Part shown: positions 34,320-42,455 of the stretch, one piece after another
Position numbering within the stretch: the first letter of the stretch is position 1
Layout: each line of letters begins with the position of its first letter
Assembly (NCBI GenBank): GCA_003762875.1
Contig: RIBL01000012.1
Location: 36,400-100,399 of the forward strand
From: Muribaculaceae bacterium Isolate-110 (HZI)
GTDB lineage: Bacteria > Bacteroidota > Bacteroidia > Bacteroidales > Muribaculaceae
DNA: 64,000 bases
Direction of reading: 5' to 3'
Notes under the pieces: generated by a model
What the model was told of the DNA's origin: nothing
What the model saw: only the letters and a program-made list of their open reading frames with translations
Databases searched by the model: none
Position numbers and translations under genes: made by a program

Positions 34320-35393
34320 ATGAGTATGATAAGACAGCAATTTGACATGGCATGGAAGATGCTTCTGCCCGTAGCAATAGGACTTGGAGTGGTCTGGTGG
34401 CTTTTCGGACGGGAGTTTGACGCCGGAGTGTGGGACACACTTAGGTTTGATGGCCGTGCTATAGCCGGCATAGTCCTTGCATGGGTGTTTATGCTCGGGC
34501 GCGACTTCGGACTGACGTGGCGTTTCAGAGTGCTGACCGACGGGCGGCTGTCGTGGGCCAAGGCTATCAAAGTGTGTTTCCTTTGTGAGTTCACCTCGTG
34601 TGTCACCCCGACCTCGGTGGGGGGCAGCGCGCTTAGCATGGTGTTCATGCACCGCGAGGGGATAGAGATGGGACGCGCCACGACTCTTACCATGACCACG
34701 CTTTTTCTTGACGAGCTGTTTTTTGTGGTGTCTCTTCCTGTGGTGATGTTACTTGTGCCATATGGCGAGCTGTTTGGATTCGGCGGAGGCGACAAGGCCT
34801 TTACTGTAGGACTTCAGACGGCGTTCTGGATAATATATGGAGTAATAGTAGCATGGACTCTGTTGCTATTCATGGGCATCATAGTCAGACCTCATGCCAT
34901 ACGCGCTGGGCTTGTGAGGCTTTTTAGCCTCGGGTGGCTGCGCAGGTGGCGCGACAAGGCCGACTCGCTCGGCCGCGACATGGAGGACACAGGCCGCGAC
35001 CTGCGTCACCGCCCGCTGAGGTGGTGGCTTGAGGCTTGTGGAGGCACTGTGCTCTCGTGGATGTCGAGATATCTTGTGGTCAACGCGCTGTTTTTCGGAT
35101 TTGCGCCGGAGGCCGACCAGGTGATAGTGCTTGCACGCCAGTTTGTGGTGTGGGTGATACTCATGGTCAGCCCGACTCCGGGCGGTGCCGGCATAAGCGA
35201 ATGGCTGTTCACGACCTATTACGGCGATCTGCTCCTGACGGTGGGAATGGCTCTTATGATAGCACTCTTCTGGCGTATAGTGAGCTATTATATATATCTG
35301 GTGATAGGAGCCTGCATGCTCCCGGCTTGGTTCAGGGAGGGTATCAGACGAAAAAACGAGAGAAAATCAAACGCAAAACAGTTTATAGAATAA
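34320..35393 (+). CDS. Flippase-like membrane protein (LPG-synthase TM domain, UPF0104)
   Basis: This 357-residue protein has about eight membrane segments and the family stretches FTSCVTPTSVGGSALSMV and VSPTPGGAGISEWLF, typical of the transmembrane domain of lysylphosphatidylglycerol synthetase/flippase (MprF) and UPF0104 proteins. The catalytic aminoacyltransferase domain of MprF is absent. It likely handles lipid translocation. The start was placed after the -7 element, giving an almost leaderless message. nfeD follows after 12 bases and kdsB overlaps nfeD, so it works in an envelope-related operon. Confidence 0.87.
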   Translation: MSMIRQQFDMAWKMLLPVAIGLGVVWWLFGREFDAGVWDTLRFDGRAIAGIVLAWVFMLGRDFGLTWRFRVLTDGRLSWAKAIKVCFLCEFTSCVTPTSVGGSALSMVFMHREGIEMGRATTLTMTTLFLDELFFVVSLPVVMLLVPYGELFGFGGGDKAFTVGLQTAFWIIYGVIVAWTLLLFMGIIVRPHAIRAGLVRLFSLGWLRRWRDKADSLGRDMEDTGRDLRHRPLRWWLEACGGTVLSWMSRYLVVNALFFGFAPEADQVIVLARQFVVWVILMVSPTPGGAGISEWLFTTYYGDLLLTVGMALMIALFWRIVSYYIYLVIGACMLPAWFREGIRRKNERKSNAKQFIE

Positions 35394-35405
35394 AATATAT
35401 AAGTC

Positions 35406-36779
35406 ATGAGGATACTTGTTACGATGCTCGCGCTGCTGGGCTGTATTCTTATCGGACGAGCCGATGAAGTGCACGAGGTGTATATGCTGCGTCTGGACGA
35501 TGAAATCGGCTCGACCACATGGCGTCACACCCGCGAGGCTCTTGTCGAGGCCGAGCGGGAGGGGGCGCGGCTGCTGCTGGTGCATCTCAACACCTATGGC
35601 GGCTCGGTGGTGCATGCCGACTCCATACGCACCGCTCTTATGAGATGCAGGATGCCTGTGGTGGCGTTTGTCGACAACAATGCGGCGTCGGCCGGCGCGC
35701 TGATAGCCCTGGCGTGTGACAGCGTGTATATGCGTTCGGGGTCGTCGATGGGTGCCGTGACTGTGGTCAACGGGACCGACGGCGCGGCGATGCCAGACAA
35801 GTATCAGTCATATATGCGTGCCATGATGAGAGCTACGGCCGAGCGTCACGGTCATGTGGCCGACTCGCTCGGAGGCGGCTGGCGTCGCGACCCGGTGATA
35901 GCCGAGGCGATGGTAGACCCGCGTGTGGAAGTAGCCGGACTCATCGACTCGACCCGTGTGCTGACGTTCACGCCTGAGGAGGCTGTGAAGTGGGGCTATG
36001 CCGATGGTATGGCCGAGTCGGTCGACGAGGTGCTCTCAAGGCTCGGTTACAATAACAATTATGAGATTACGGAGTATCATCCGACATGGCTCGACGCATT
36101 GATAGGTTTCCTCACTAATCCGGCCGTGCAGGCTGTGCTGATAATGATAATCATCGGGGGCATATACATGGAGTTGCATTCGCCCGGAGTCGGATTTCCA
36201 TCGGCTGCGGCAATCATAGCGGCCTGTCTCTATTTTCTGCCTATCTATGTCACGGGTATAGCGAGCGAGTGGATTATACTGCTGTTTGTGGCCGGATTCA
36301 TACTTATAGTGCTGGAGATGTTTGTAGTGCCGGGATTTGGTGTTACGGGTATAGCCGGCATAGTGTTGGTGAGCCTGGCACTGATATTCGGCATGATTGA
36401 GAACTACTCGTTCAGCCTGTCACACGCCTCGACAAGGTCGCTGTGGATGTCGCTCGTGGTGTTTTTTTCCGGATTGCTCCTGGCTGTTGTAGCGGTGTGG
36501 TGGCTCACGTCGTCACACGGACCGAAGTGGGTGCGCCGTCATACGGACCTGACTACCGAGCTGCGCAGCGATGAGGGATTTATCGGAGTGGACATGAGTC
36601 CGGTACGATATGTAGGCCACGAGGGTGTGGCGGTCACCGACATGCGTCCCGCAGGCAAGGTAAGAATCAAGGATGAGACACTCGACGCTGTGGCGATGAT
36701 GGGTTTTGTACATGCCGGCACGCGGGTGAGAGTGACAAAATATGAAAACGCACAGATTTATGTCAGAGAGGATGCCTGA
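35406..36779 (+). CDS. NfeD-family membrane serine protease (ClpP-class)
   Basis: This 457-residue protein has a signal peptide (about 1-19), a ClpP-fold protease domain with the serine in NNAASAGALIAL and the lysine in MPDKYQSYMRA, then four to five membrane segments (VLIMIIIGGIYMELHSPGVG, YFLPIYVTGIASEWIILLF and others). A C-terminal NfeD OB-fold begins near residue 385 (GFIGVDMSPVRYVGHEGVA). Full-length NfeD proteins cleave stomatin-like partners and affect membrane quality. No stomatin/flotillin gene is adjacent here. Second gene of the flippase-nfeD-kdsB operon. Confidence 0.92.
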   Translation: MRILVTMLALLGCILIGRADEVHEVYMLRLDDEIGSTTWRHTREALVEAEREGARLLLVHLNTYGGSVVHADSIRTALMRCRMPVVAFVDNNAASAGALIALACDSVYMRSGSSMGAVTVVNGTDGAAMPDKYQSYMRAMMRATAERHGHVADSLGGGWRRDPVIAEAMVDPRVEVAGLIDSTRVLTFTPEEAVKWGYADGMAESVDEVLSRLGYNNNYEITEYHPTWLDALIGFLTNPAVQAVLIMIIIGGIYMELHSPGVGFPSAAAIIAACLYFLPIYVTGIASEWIILLFVAGFILIVLEMFVVPGFGVTGIAGIVLVSLALIFGMIENYSFSLSHASTRSLWMSLVVFFSGLLLAVVAVWWLTSSHGPKWVRRHTDLTTELRSDEGFIGVDMSPVRYVGHEGVAVTDMRPAGKVRIKDETLDAVAMMGFVHAGTRVRVTKYENAQIYVREDA

Positions 36780-37536
36780 TGCCATAGCCATAATCCCGGC
36801 CCGTTACGGGTCGACACGTTTTCCTGGCAAACCGCTGGCGATTGTCAACGGTGTGATGATGGTGAAGCGTGTGTATCGTTCGGCCCGTGAGGCTCTGGGG
36901 CGTGCGGTAGTGGCTACGGACGACGAGAGGATATTTGATGCCGTGAGAGGTTTTGGCGGTGAGGCGGTGATGACGTCGCCCTCATGTCAGAACGGTACGG
37001 CACGTGTAGCCGAGGCTTATCGGCTGCTCGGCTGCAGCGAAAGCATTGTTGTGAATGTGCAGGGTGACGAACCTTATGTGCTGCCGCAGCAGATAAAGGA
37101 TGTCGCCGGAGTGCTCGAACGTGTGCCCGAAGCTGACATATCTACTCTCGCTCTGAAGTTTGACCCTTGTGAGGGATTTGAGTCACTGTTTGACCCCAAC
37201 CGCGTAAAGATGGTGCGCGACCGCGACGGTCGGGCGTTGTATTTCAGCCGCTCGATAGTGCCTTATGTACGCGATGTGCCGTGGCAGCAGTGGATTGAGG
37301 CGGCGACCTTTTATATACACGTGGGGATGTATGGTTTTCGTGGAGATGTGCTCAGCCGGATTGAGCATCTGCCGCCGTCGCCTCTCGACAAGGCCGAGAA
37401 TCTTGAACAATTGCGATGGCTGTATGAGGGCTATCGTATATACACAGCCGAGACGTCGGTAAGAACCTATCCCGTCGACACTCCGCAAGACCTTGAGAAA
37501 GCCGAAGAGAGGGCGCGGACGGAAACGGAAATATAA
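36772..37536 (+). CDS. kdsB: 3-deoxy-manno-octulosonate cytidylyltransferase
   Basis: This 254-residue protein has KdsB motifs: AIIPARYGSTRFPGKPLA for CTP binding, VNVQGDEPYV, VKMVRDRDGRALYFSRS-type strand and GMYGFRGDVL. It makes CMP-Kdo for LPS inner-core synthesis. The start at 36772 overlaps the nfeD stop by 8 bases and sits directly after AGAGAGG; upstream in-frame ATGs at 36742 and 36760 are less likely by family length. Last gene of the operon. Confidence 0.93.
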   Translation: MPDAIAIIPARYGSTRFPGKPLAIVNGVMMVKRVYRSAREALGRAVVATDDERIFDAVRGFGGEAVMTSPSCQNGTARVAEAYRLLGCSESIVVNVQGDEPYVLPQQIKDVAGVLERVPEADISTLALKFDPCEGFESLFDPNRVKMVRDRDGRALYFSRSIVPYVRDVPWQQWIEAATFYIHVGMYGFRGDVLSRIEHLPPSPLDKAENLEQLRWLYEGYRIYTAETSVRTYPVDTPQDLEKAEERARTETEI

Positions 37537-37564
37537 GATGGTGTGTGTAAAACGCCCTCTAAAA

Positions 37565-39136
37565 TTACATTTTTGACGCCAACTGAGTGGCCACGCGGTC
37601 GCCGTCAATGGCGGCTGAGACTATGCCGCCGGCATAACCTGCACCCTCGCCGCAGGGATAGAGCCCCGGCACATGTATGTGGGCGAGTGTCTCGGGATCA
37701 CGGGGGATGCGCACCGGCGATGATGTTCGTGTCTCGGCTCCGATCAGGGTGGCTTCATGAGTTAGAAATCCACGATTTTTTCGGTCAAATTCCTTAAATC
37801 CTTCCTGCAGACGGCGAGCTATGCCGCGTGGCAACAGTCGGTCGATGCGGGCCGGATGTATGCCGGGTGGATAGGAGGTGGAGGGGAGATTGGCCGACGG
37901 ACGTGAGGCAACGAAGTCGTCCATGCGTTGGGCGGGAGCGTTTTGTGTGCGTCCGGCTTCTTCCCAGAATGCGCGCTCTATGTGCTCCTGCATACGCATC
38001 ATTTTCAGCACGGTCTCGCGCTCGGTGTCAGCATCGGGCACATCGTCGGGCAGTATCTCCACTACCATGCCTGAATTGGCCCAGCGGGTGTTGCGTCCCG
38101 AGGGCGACATGCCGTTGACCACAAGCTGACCGTCGGCACTTGCGGCGGGTATGATGAATCCGCCCGGACACATGCAGAACGAGTAGACGGCACGGTCGTC
38201 GACACGTGTGAGCATGGTGTATTCGGCCGCGGGGAGATATTTGCCCCTTCCGGCCGTGGAGTGGTAGCGCAGACGGTCGATGAGCTGCTGGGGATGCTCG
38301 AGGCGCACACCTATTGCAAGACCTTTAGGCTCGAGTGTGACACCGCTGTCGAGCAACATTGTGTAGATGTCGCGCGCCGAATGACCGGTGGCGAGGATCA
38401 CGGGGCCGTGAAAAACGATACTCGTCGCAGAGGAAATGGCTCCGTTCACCTCGCCTTTGTCGGTCATCAGAAGTGAAGAGACGCGTGTATTGAAATGCAC
38501 TTCGCCTCCACATCTTATAATAGTTTCGCGTATGGCCTTAATCACGGCCGGCAGCCGGTCGGTGCCGATGTGGGGGTGGGCATCGACGAGAATGTCCTCC
38601 GACGCGCCGTGCTGGGCCAGAATGTTGAGTATTTTGTCGACAGGTCCGCGCTTTTTGCTGCGGGTATATAGTTTGCCGTCGGAGTAGGCTCCTGCACCAC
38701 CTTCGCCGAAGCAGTAGTTTGAGTCGGGATCCACCACGTTTTCGCGCGAAATGCGGGCCATGTCCTTGCGTCGCGAGTCGACATCCTTGCCGCGCTCGAG
38801 CACTATTGGCCGTATGCCCAGTTCTATGAGACGCAGAGCTGCGAAAAGTCCTGCGGGCCCTGCACCCACCACTATGGCCTGAGGAGCGTCGGCCGGAAGC
38901 GGCTTGTAGTCGACAGGGATTATCAGTGATGTCGAAGTGGGCTCTTCATCAATCCATAGCCTGACACTTAGATTGACCATTACGCGACGCTGGCGTGCAT
39001 CGATGGAGCGGCGGGTGATGCGCAGGTGTCGTATGCGGTTGGGATCGACCGATGCGGCGGTCGATGCGGCAACCCGCAGGAGAGTCTCCTCGGCAGCAGT
39101 GCGCGGGTCAACCCGCAGTTCGATGGTCTGTGTCAT
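37565..39136 (-). CDS. FAD-dependent dehydrogenase-like protein (COG2509 family)
   Basis: This 523-residue flavoprotein has a small N-terminal domain (1-85), a dinucleotide-binding motif AIVVGAGPAGLFAALRL (about 86-102), the family stretch CFGEGGAGAYSDGKLYTR, VILATGHSARD and the C-terminal GLYPCGEGAGYAGGIVSAAIDG that completes the FAD site. Members of this widely conserved family are still uncharacterised. It is convergent with kdsB (28-base gap) and about 55 bases downstream of the MATE gene on the same strand reading in the opposite order (it is upstream of nothing else). Confidence 0.88.
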   Translation of the reverse strand: MTQTIELRVDPRTAAEETLLRVAASTAASVDPNRIRHLRITRRSIDARQRRVMVNLSVRLWIDEEPTSTSLIIPVDYKPLPADAPQAIVVGAGPAGLFAALRLIELGIRPIVLERGKDVDSRRKDMARISRENVVDPDSNYCFGEGGAGAYSDGKLYTRSKKRGPVDKILNILAQHGASEDILVDAHPHIGTDRLPAVIKAIRETIIRCGGEVHFNTRVSSLLMTDKGEVNGAISSATSIVFHGPVILATGHSARDIYTMLLDSGVTLEPKGLAIGVRLEHPQQLIDRLRYHSTAGRGKYLPAAEYTMLTRVDDRAVYSFCMCPGGFIIPAASADGQLVVNGMSPSGRNTRWANSGMVVEILPDDVPDADTERETVLKMMRMQEHIERAFWEEAGRTQNAPAQRMDDFVASRPSANLPSTSYPPGIHPARIDRLLPRGIARRLQEGFKEFDRKNRGFLTHEATLIGAETRTSSPVRIPRDPETLAHIHVPGLYPCGEGAGYAGGIVSAAIDGDRVATQLASKM

Positions 39137-39191
39137 GGCAGAAATGTAAAATTTTTATAAATATAACGATTAATGTAGATGTTTTATTTTA

Positions 39192-40616
39192 TCACTGATG
39201 AGATTCTCCGTCGGCAACACGCATTTCCATACGACGCATCACATGTCTCATCCACCACGAGAGGGTGATGATGGCTGTGACAAACGCTATGAAATCGGAT
39301 GCAGCCATTGCGGCCCATACGCCCTTGATGCCCCATATCCGAGGCATGAATATGAGGAAGGGAATGAGAAACAGCAACTGGCGCGTGAGTGAGAGGAAGA
39401 TTGACAGTTTGGGCTTGCCGACACTCTGAAAGAAGTTCTGGATGACAATCTGGCATCCGACCACAGGATAGACGATAAAATATATCCTGAAGCCCTCGCG
39501 CGAGATGCTGATGAGGGTCTCGTCGGTGGTAAACAGGTGGCTTACCGTGTCGGGAAGTCCCTCGCTTACCATCCAGCCGGTCAGAGTGATGGCTACGCCT
39601 ATCCATATGCCGGTGCGCAGTGTGCGCTTGACGCGTTCATACTGTCCCGAGCCGATGTTGTAGCCGAGTATCGGCTGCATGCCTTGGGTGACGCCAAACA
39701 CTACCATGACAAAAAACATCGTCGTGCGGTTGATGATGCCGTAGGCACCCACACACAAGTTGCCTTGGTCACCGCCATAGTCGAGCAGCGCGCGGTTGAT
39801 AAATATCACCACCACGCAGGCACACACGTTCATGAGAAACGGCGAGAGGCCTATTGCATATATGCGTCTGACTATCGTGCCCGAGAGCCAGCGGTTGTGG
39901 AGCTTGAAGTGTATTGACGATGAGGACGACAGGAAGTGGACGAGTACCCAGATGAAGGCCACGGTCTGTCCGCTCACCGTGGCAAGAGCCGCTCCACGTA
40001 TGCCCCATTTGAATACAAAGATGAATATTGGCGCGAGGATTACGTTGACACCTACCGATATAAGAGCCGAAATCATGGCCTTGCGCGGATAGCCTGTGGC
40101 TCGCATCAGGTTGTTGAGGCCTATGAATATAAATAGTATAGGTGTGCCGCAGAGTATCACCTGCATAAATTCGCGGGCATAGACCACGGTCTCGTCAGTA
40201 GCACCGAAGAAATAGAGTATATCGTCGAGAAACAGCAGTGTGCCTCCGCCCACGATGATAGCGTGGATGAGACATAGTACAAAGACATTGTTGACCACAT
40301 CTGTGGCCCGTGAAAAGTTTTTCTGACCGAGAAATATCGATGTGATTGTGGCACCGCCGGCGGCAATCATCATACAGAATGCCGCCACAAGATTCATGAG
40401 CGGAAATGTGATGGCAAGACCGGCTATGGCCATCGGTCCGACGCCTCGCCCGATGAATATGCTGTCGATGATATTATAAAGCGACGTGGCCACACTCGCG
40501 ATGATGGCGGGGACGGAGTATTGGACCAGAAGTTTGCCTATTGACTGCTGTCCGAGTGCTTCGGTCGATGAGCTTGCGGCCGCCGGTTTGATGCTTTTGT
40601 CTATAGAATTGCCCAT
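39192..40616 (-). CDS. MATE-family efflux transporter
   Basis: This 474-residue protein has about 12 membrane segments in two MATE repeats. Family features are IGKLLVQYSVPAIIASVATS, NIIDSIFIGRGVGPMAIAGL and QGMQPILGYNIGSGQYERVK at the start of the second half. It exports drugs or metabolites with Na+ or H+ exchange. The start was moved to 40616 because the -7 element at 40659-40666 excludes the ATG at 40691 and almost touches that at 40655. Confidence 0.92.
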   Translation of the reverse strand: MGNSIDKSIKPAAASSSTEALGQQSIGKLLVQYSVPAIIASVATSLYNIIDSIFIGRGVGPMAIAGLAITFPLMNLVAAFCMMIAAGGATITSIFLGQKNFSRATDVVNNVFVLCLIHAIIVGGGTLLFLDDILYFFGATDETVVYAREFMQVILCGTPILFIFIGLNNLMRATGYPRKAMISALISVGVNVILAPIFIFVFKWGIRGAALATVSGQTVAFIWVLVHFLSSSSSIHFKLHNRWLSGTIVRRIYAIGLSPFLMNVCACVVVIFINRALLDYGGDQGNLCVGAYGIINRTTMFFVMVVFGVTQGMQPILGYNIGSGQYERVKRTLRTGIWIGVAITLTGWMVSEGLPDTVSHLFTTDETLISISREGFRIYFIVYPVVGCQIVIQNFFQSVGKPKLSIFLSLTRQLLFLIPFLIFMPRIWGIKGVWAAMAASDFIAFVTAIITLSWWMRHVMRRMEMRVADGESHQ

Positions 40617-40658
40617 TAGTTGAAATCGCTTAGAGGTGCGAGTCAGGAAACCCATGCA

Positions 40659-40666
40659 CAAAGTTA
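40659..40666 (-). promoter_or_regulatory. -7 element of the MATE gene
   Basis: TAACTTTG on the minus strand (40666-40659). The message would have a leader of about 37 bases before the ATG at 40616. Confidence 0.7.
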
Positions 40667-40934
40667 CGCATTTTTCCCGACAGCTTTCCAATCTATAACA
40701 AAATCATACTCATGGATGGTTCACATTGACATAGCCCGAGCCGGTATACCTATCTCATGAGGCACCGCAAGAAGTAATGAGTGATGGGGGGAGAGGGGTG
40801 TTACACATTATTATGTATATTGGAGACCGGATGGCATGGGGCCGGTTTTTTGATATTATATGCACGATTTTTGATAGTGGGATATGTGGTTTTGGAGGTA
40901 ATTTTTTTGAGTTGAAAAAAGTTTTTCATATATC
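40667..40934. other. Intergenic region between the MATE and GH32 genes
   Basis: Together with the MATE leader this gap exceeds 300 bases. I see no coding frame, tRNA or strong hairpin. The last 80 bases are T-rich (GTAATTTTTTTGAG near 40898-40911 could be a poor -7 element for GH32), but no clear promoter can be named. Confidence 0.5.
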
Positions 40935-42452
40935 ATGTTTTTGCAAATTAAGAGAAATATTTTCTTGCTGGTGCTTGTGGCTATGGTGCCGGAGGTGTCG
41001 GCAGCCGGCACTGAGAGTATGGGACGAGTTGATGAAGAGGTGTCGGATACGGTGCTTTACAACGAGCGTTACAGGCCGCAGTTTCATTTCACACCGGCTC
41101 ACCGTTGGATTGGCGACCCTTGCGGGCTGGTGAAGTTTGGCGGCCGATATAGGGCTTACAGCTGGGGAGCGGCCGAGTCGTCCGATCTTGTGCACTGGAC
41201 GGAAATCAATCACGATGCAATCAAGGGTTTGCCTGACAATGTGTCGCCGTTTACGGGCAGTGTGGTCGTGGACACGGCTAATACAGCCGGATGGGGTCCA
41301 AATACGATGGTGGCAGCGTTCACGTCGTTTGACAATGGTTCTAAGAAACAGTCCCAATCGGTGGCATTCAGTCATGACGGTGGAGAGACTTTCAGATATT
41401 ATGACCTTAACCCTGTAATAGACATATGGAGCACAGAGTTTCGCGATCCGACCGTGATAAGATACGCGCCTGCCGGCAAGTGGGTGATGGCGGTGGCCAA
41501 GGCTCTTGAGAAGAAGGTTGCGTTTTATGAGTCGGATGACCTTAAACATTGGACATGGACGAGTGACTTCGGCCCGATGGGCGACAATGAGCGTTCGTGG
41601 GAGTGTCCCGACCTGTTTGAAGTCACTGTCGAGGAGACAGGCGAAAAGAAATGGGTGTTGCTTGTCTCGGTCAACTGGGCCAGAGAGCAGTATTTTACAG
41701 GTGATTTCAATGGCCGTGAGTTTGTGCCCGACCGTCCGTATGCCGAGCCGCTATATGTCGATGACGGTCTTGACTATTATGCCTCGCGCGTGTTTCAGGA
41801 CTATGATAATGCAGATGGTGATGTGAACACCCTCGGATGGGTCAATACCTGGGATTATGCCCAACAGGCTCCGTCAACGTGGGGTAAAGGAGTGTGGTCG
41901 ATACCACGCAAACTCACACTTTACTGCGATGAGGACAGTGTGCTCAGACTTCGCCAATGGCCGGTGAAGGCTCTGGAGGTGCTTAGGGAGAAGCCGGTGA
42001 AGATAAGACGTACGCTGCGACGCGGCGTGGAGCCGTTGAAAGCTGTCTCAGCGATGTCCAATCGCTATGAACTGGATGTGAGATTGACACCGTCGGATGG
42101 CAGCAGAGATGTGGCCGGGCTCAATCTTTGCTGCGGGGAAGGACGCAAGGTGGCGGTGTCATATGATTTTGCATCGGGCTACCTCATTGTCGACCGTACC
42201 AATTCGACGGATGCTGATATTCCCAAGTTCGACCGGATTGCATACGCTAAAGTGGGTAAGAGTGGCAGACCTGTGGACCTGAAGATATTTGTAGACCGTC
42301 CGACTATCGAAATATTTGTTGACGGAGGCAAACATGTGTTTACGTTGCTCACCTATCCGTCGGCCGGTCAGACCGGGGTGGAGGCATTTTCACTCGGAGG
42401 CACGACCGGAATGGAAATGACAGCATGGCCCCTTAAATCAATATGGCGTTGA
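40935..42452 (+). CDS. Secreted GH32-family glycoside hydrolase
   Basis: This 505-residue protein has a signal peptide (about 1-23), a five-bladed propeller and a C-terminal beta-sandwich (from about 345). The GH32 triad is visible: nucleophile Asp 61 in WIGDPCG, transition-state Asp 171 in FRDP and acid/base Glu 223 in WECPD. The usual NDPNG motif is altered to GDPCG, placing this in a divergent GH32 branch. Family members cleave fructosides (levan, inulin, sucrose). It ends 3 bases before the stop of convergent sprA. No fructan-binding SusD or fructokinase is near. Confidence 0.9.
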   Translation: MFLQIKRNIFLLVLVAMVPEVSAAGTESMGRVDEEVSDTVLYNERYRPQFHFTPAHRWIGDPCGLVKFGGRYRAYSWGAAESSDLVHWTEINHDAIKGLPDNVSPFTGSVVVDTANTAGWGPNTMVAAFTSFDNGSKKQSQSVAFSHDGGETFRYYDLNPVIDIWSTEFRDPTVIRYAPAGKWVMAVAKALEKKVAFYESDDLKHWTWTSDFGPMGDNERSWECPDLFEVTVEETGEKKWVLLVSVNWAREQYFTGDFNGREFVPDRPYAEPLYVDDGLDYYASRVFQDYDNADGDVNTLGWVNTWDYAQQAPSTWGKGVWSIPRKLTLYCDEDSVLRLRQWPVKALEVLREKPVKIRRTLRRGVEPLKAVSAMSNRYELDVRLTPSDGSRDVAGLNLCCGEGRKVAVSYDFASGYLIVDRTNSTDADIPKFDRIAYAKVGKSGRPVDLKIFVDRPTIEIFVDGGKHVFTLLTYPSAGQTGVEAFSLGGTTGMEMTAWPLKSIWR

Positions 42453-42455
42453 TGT

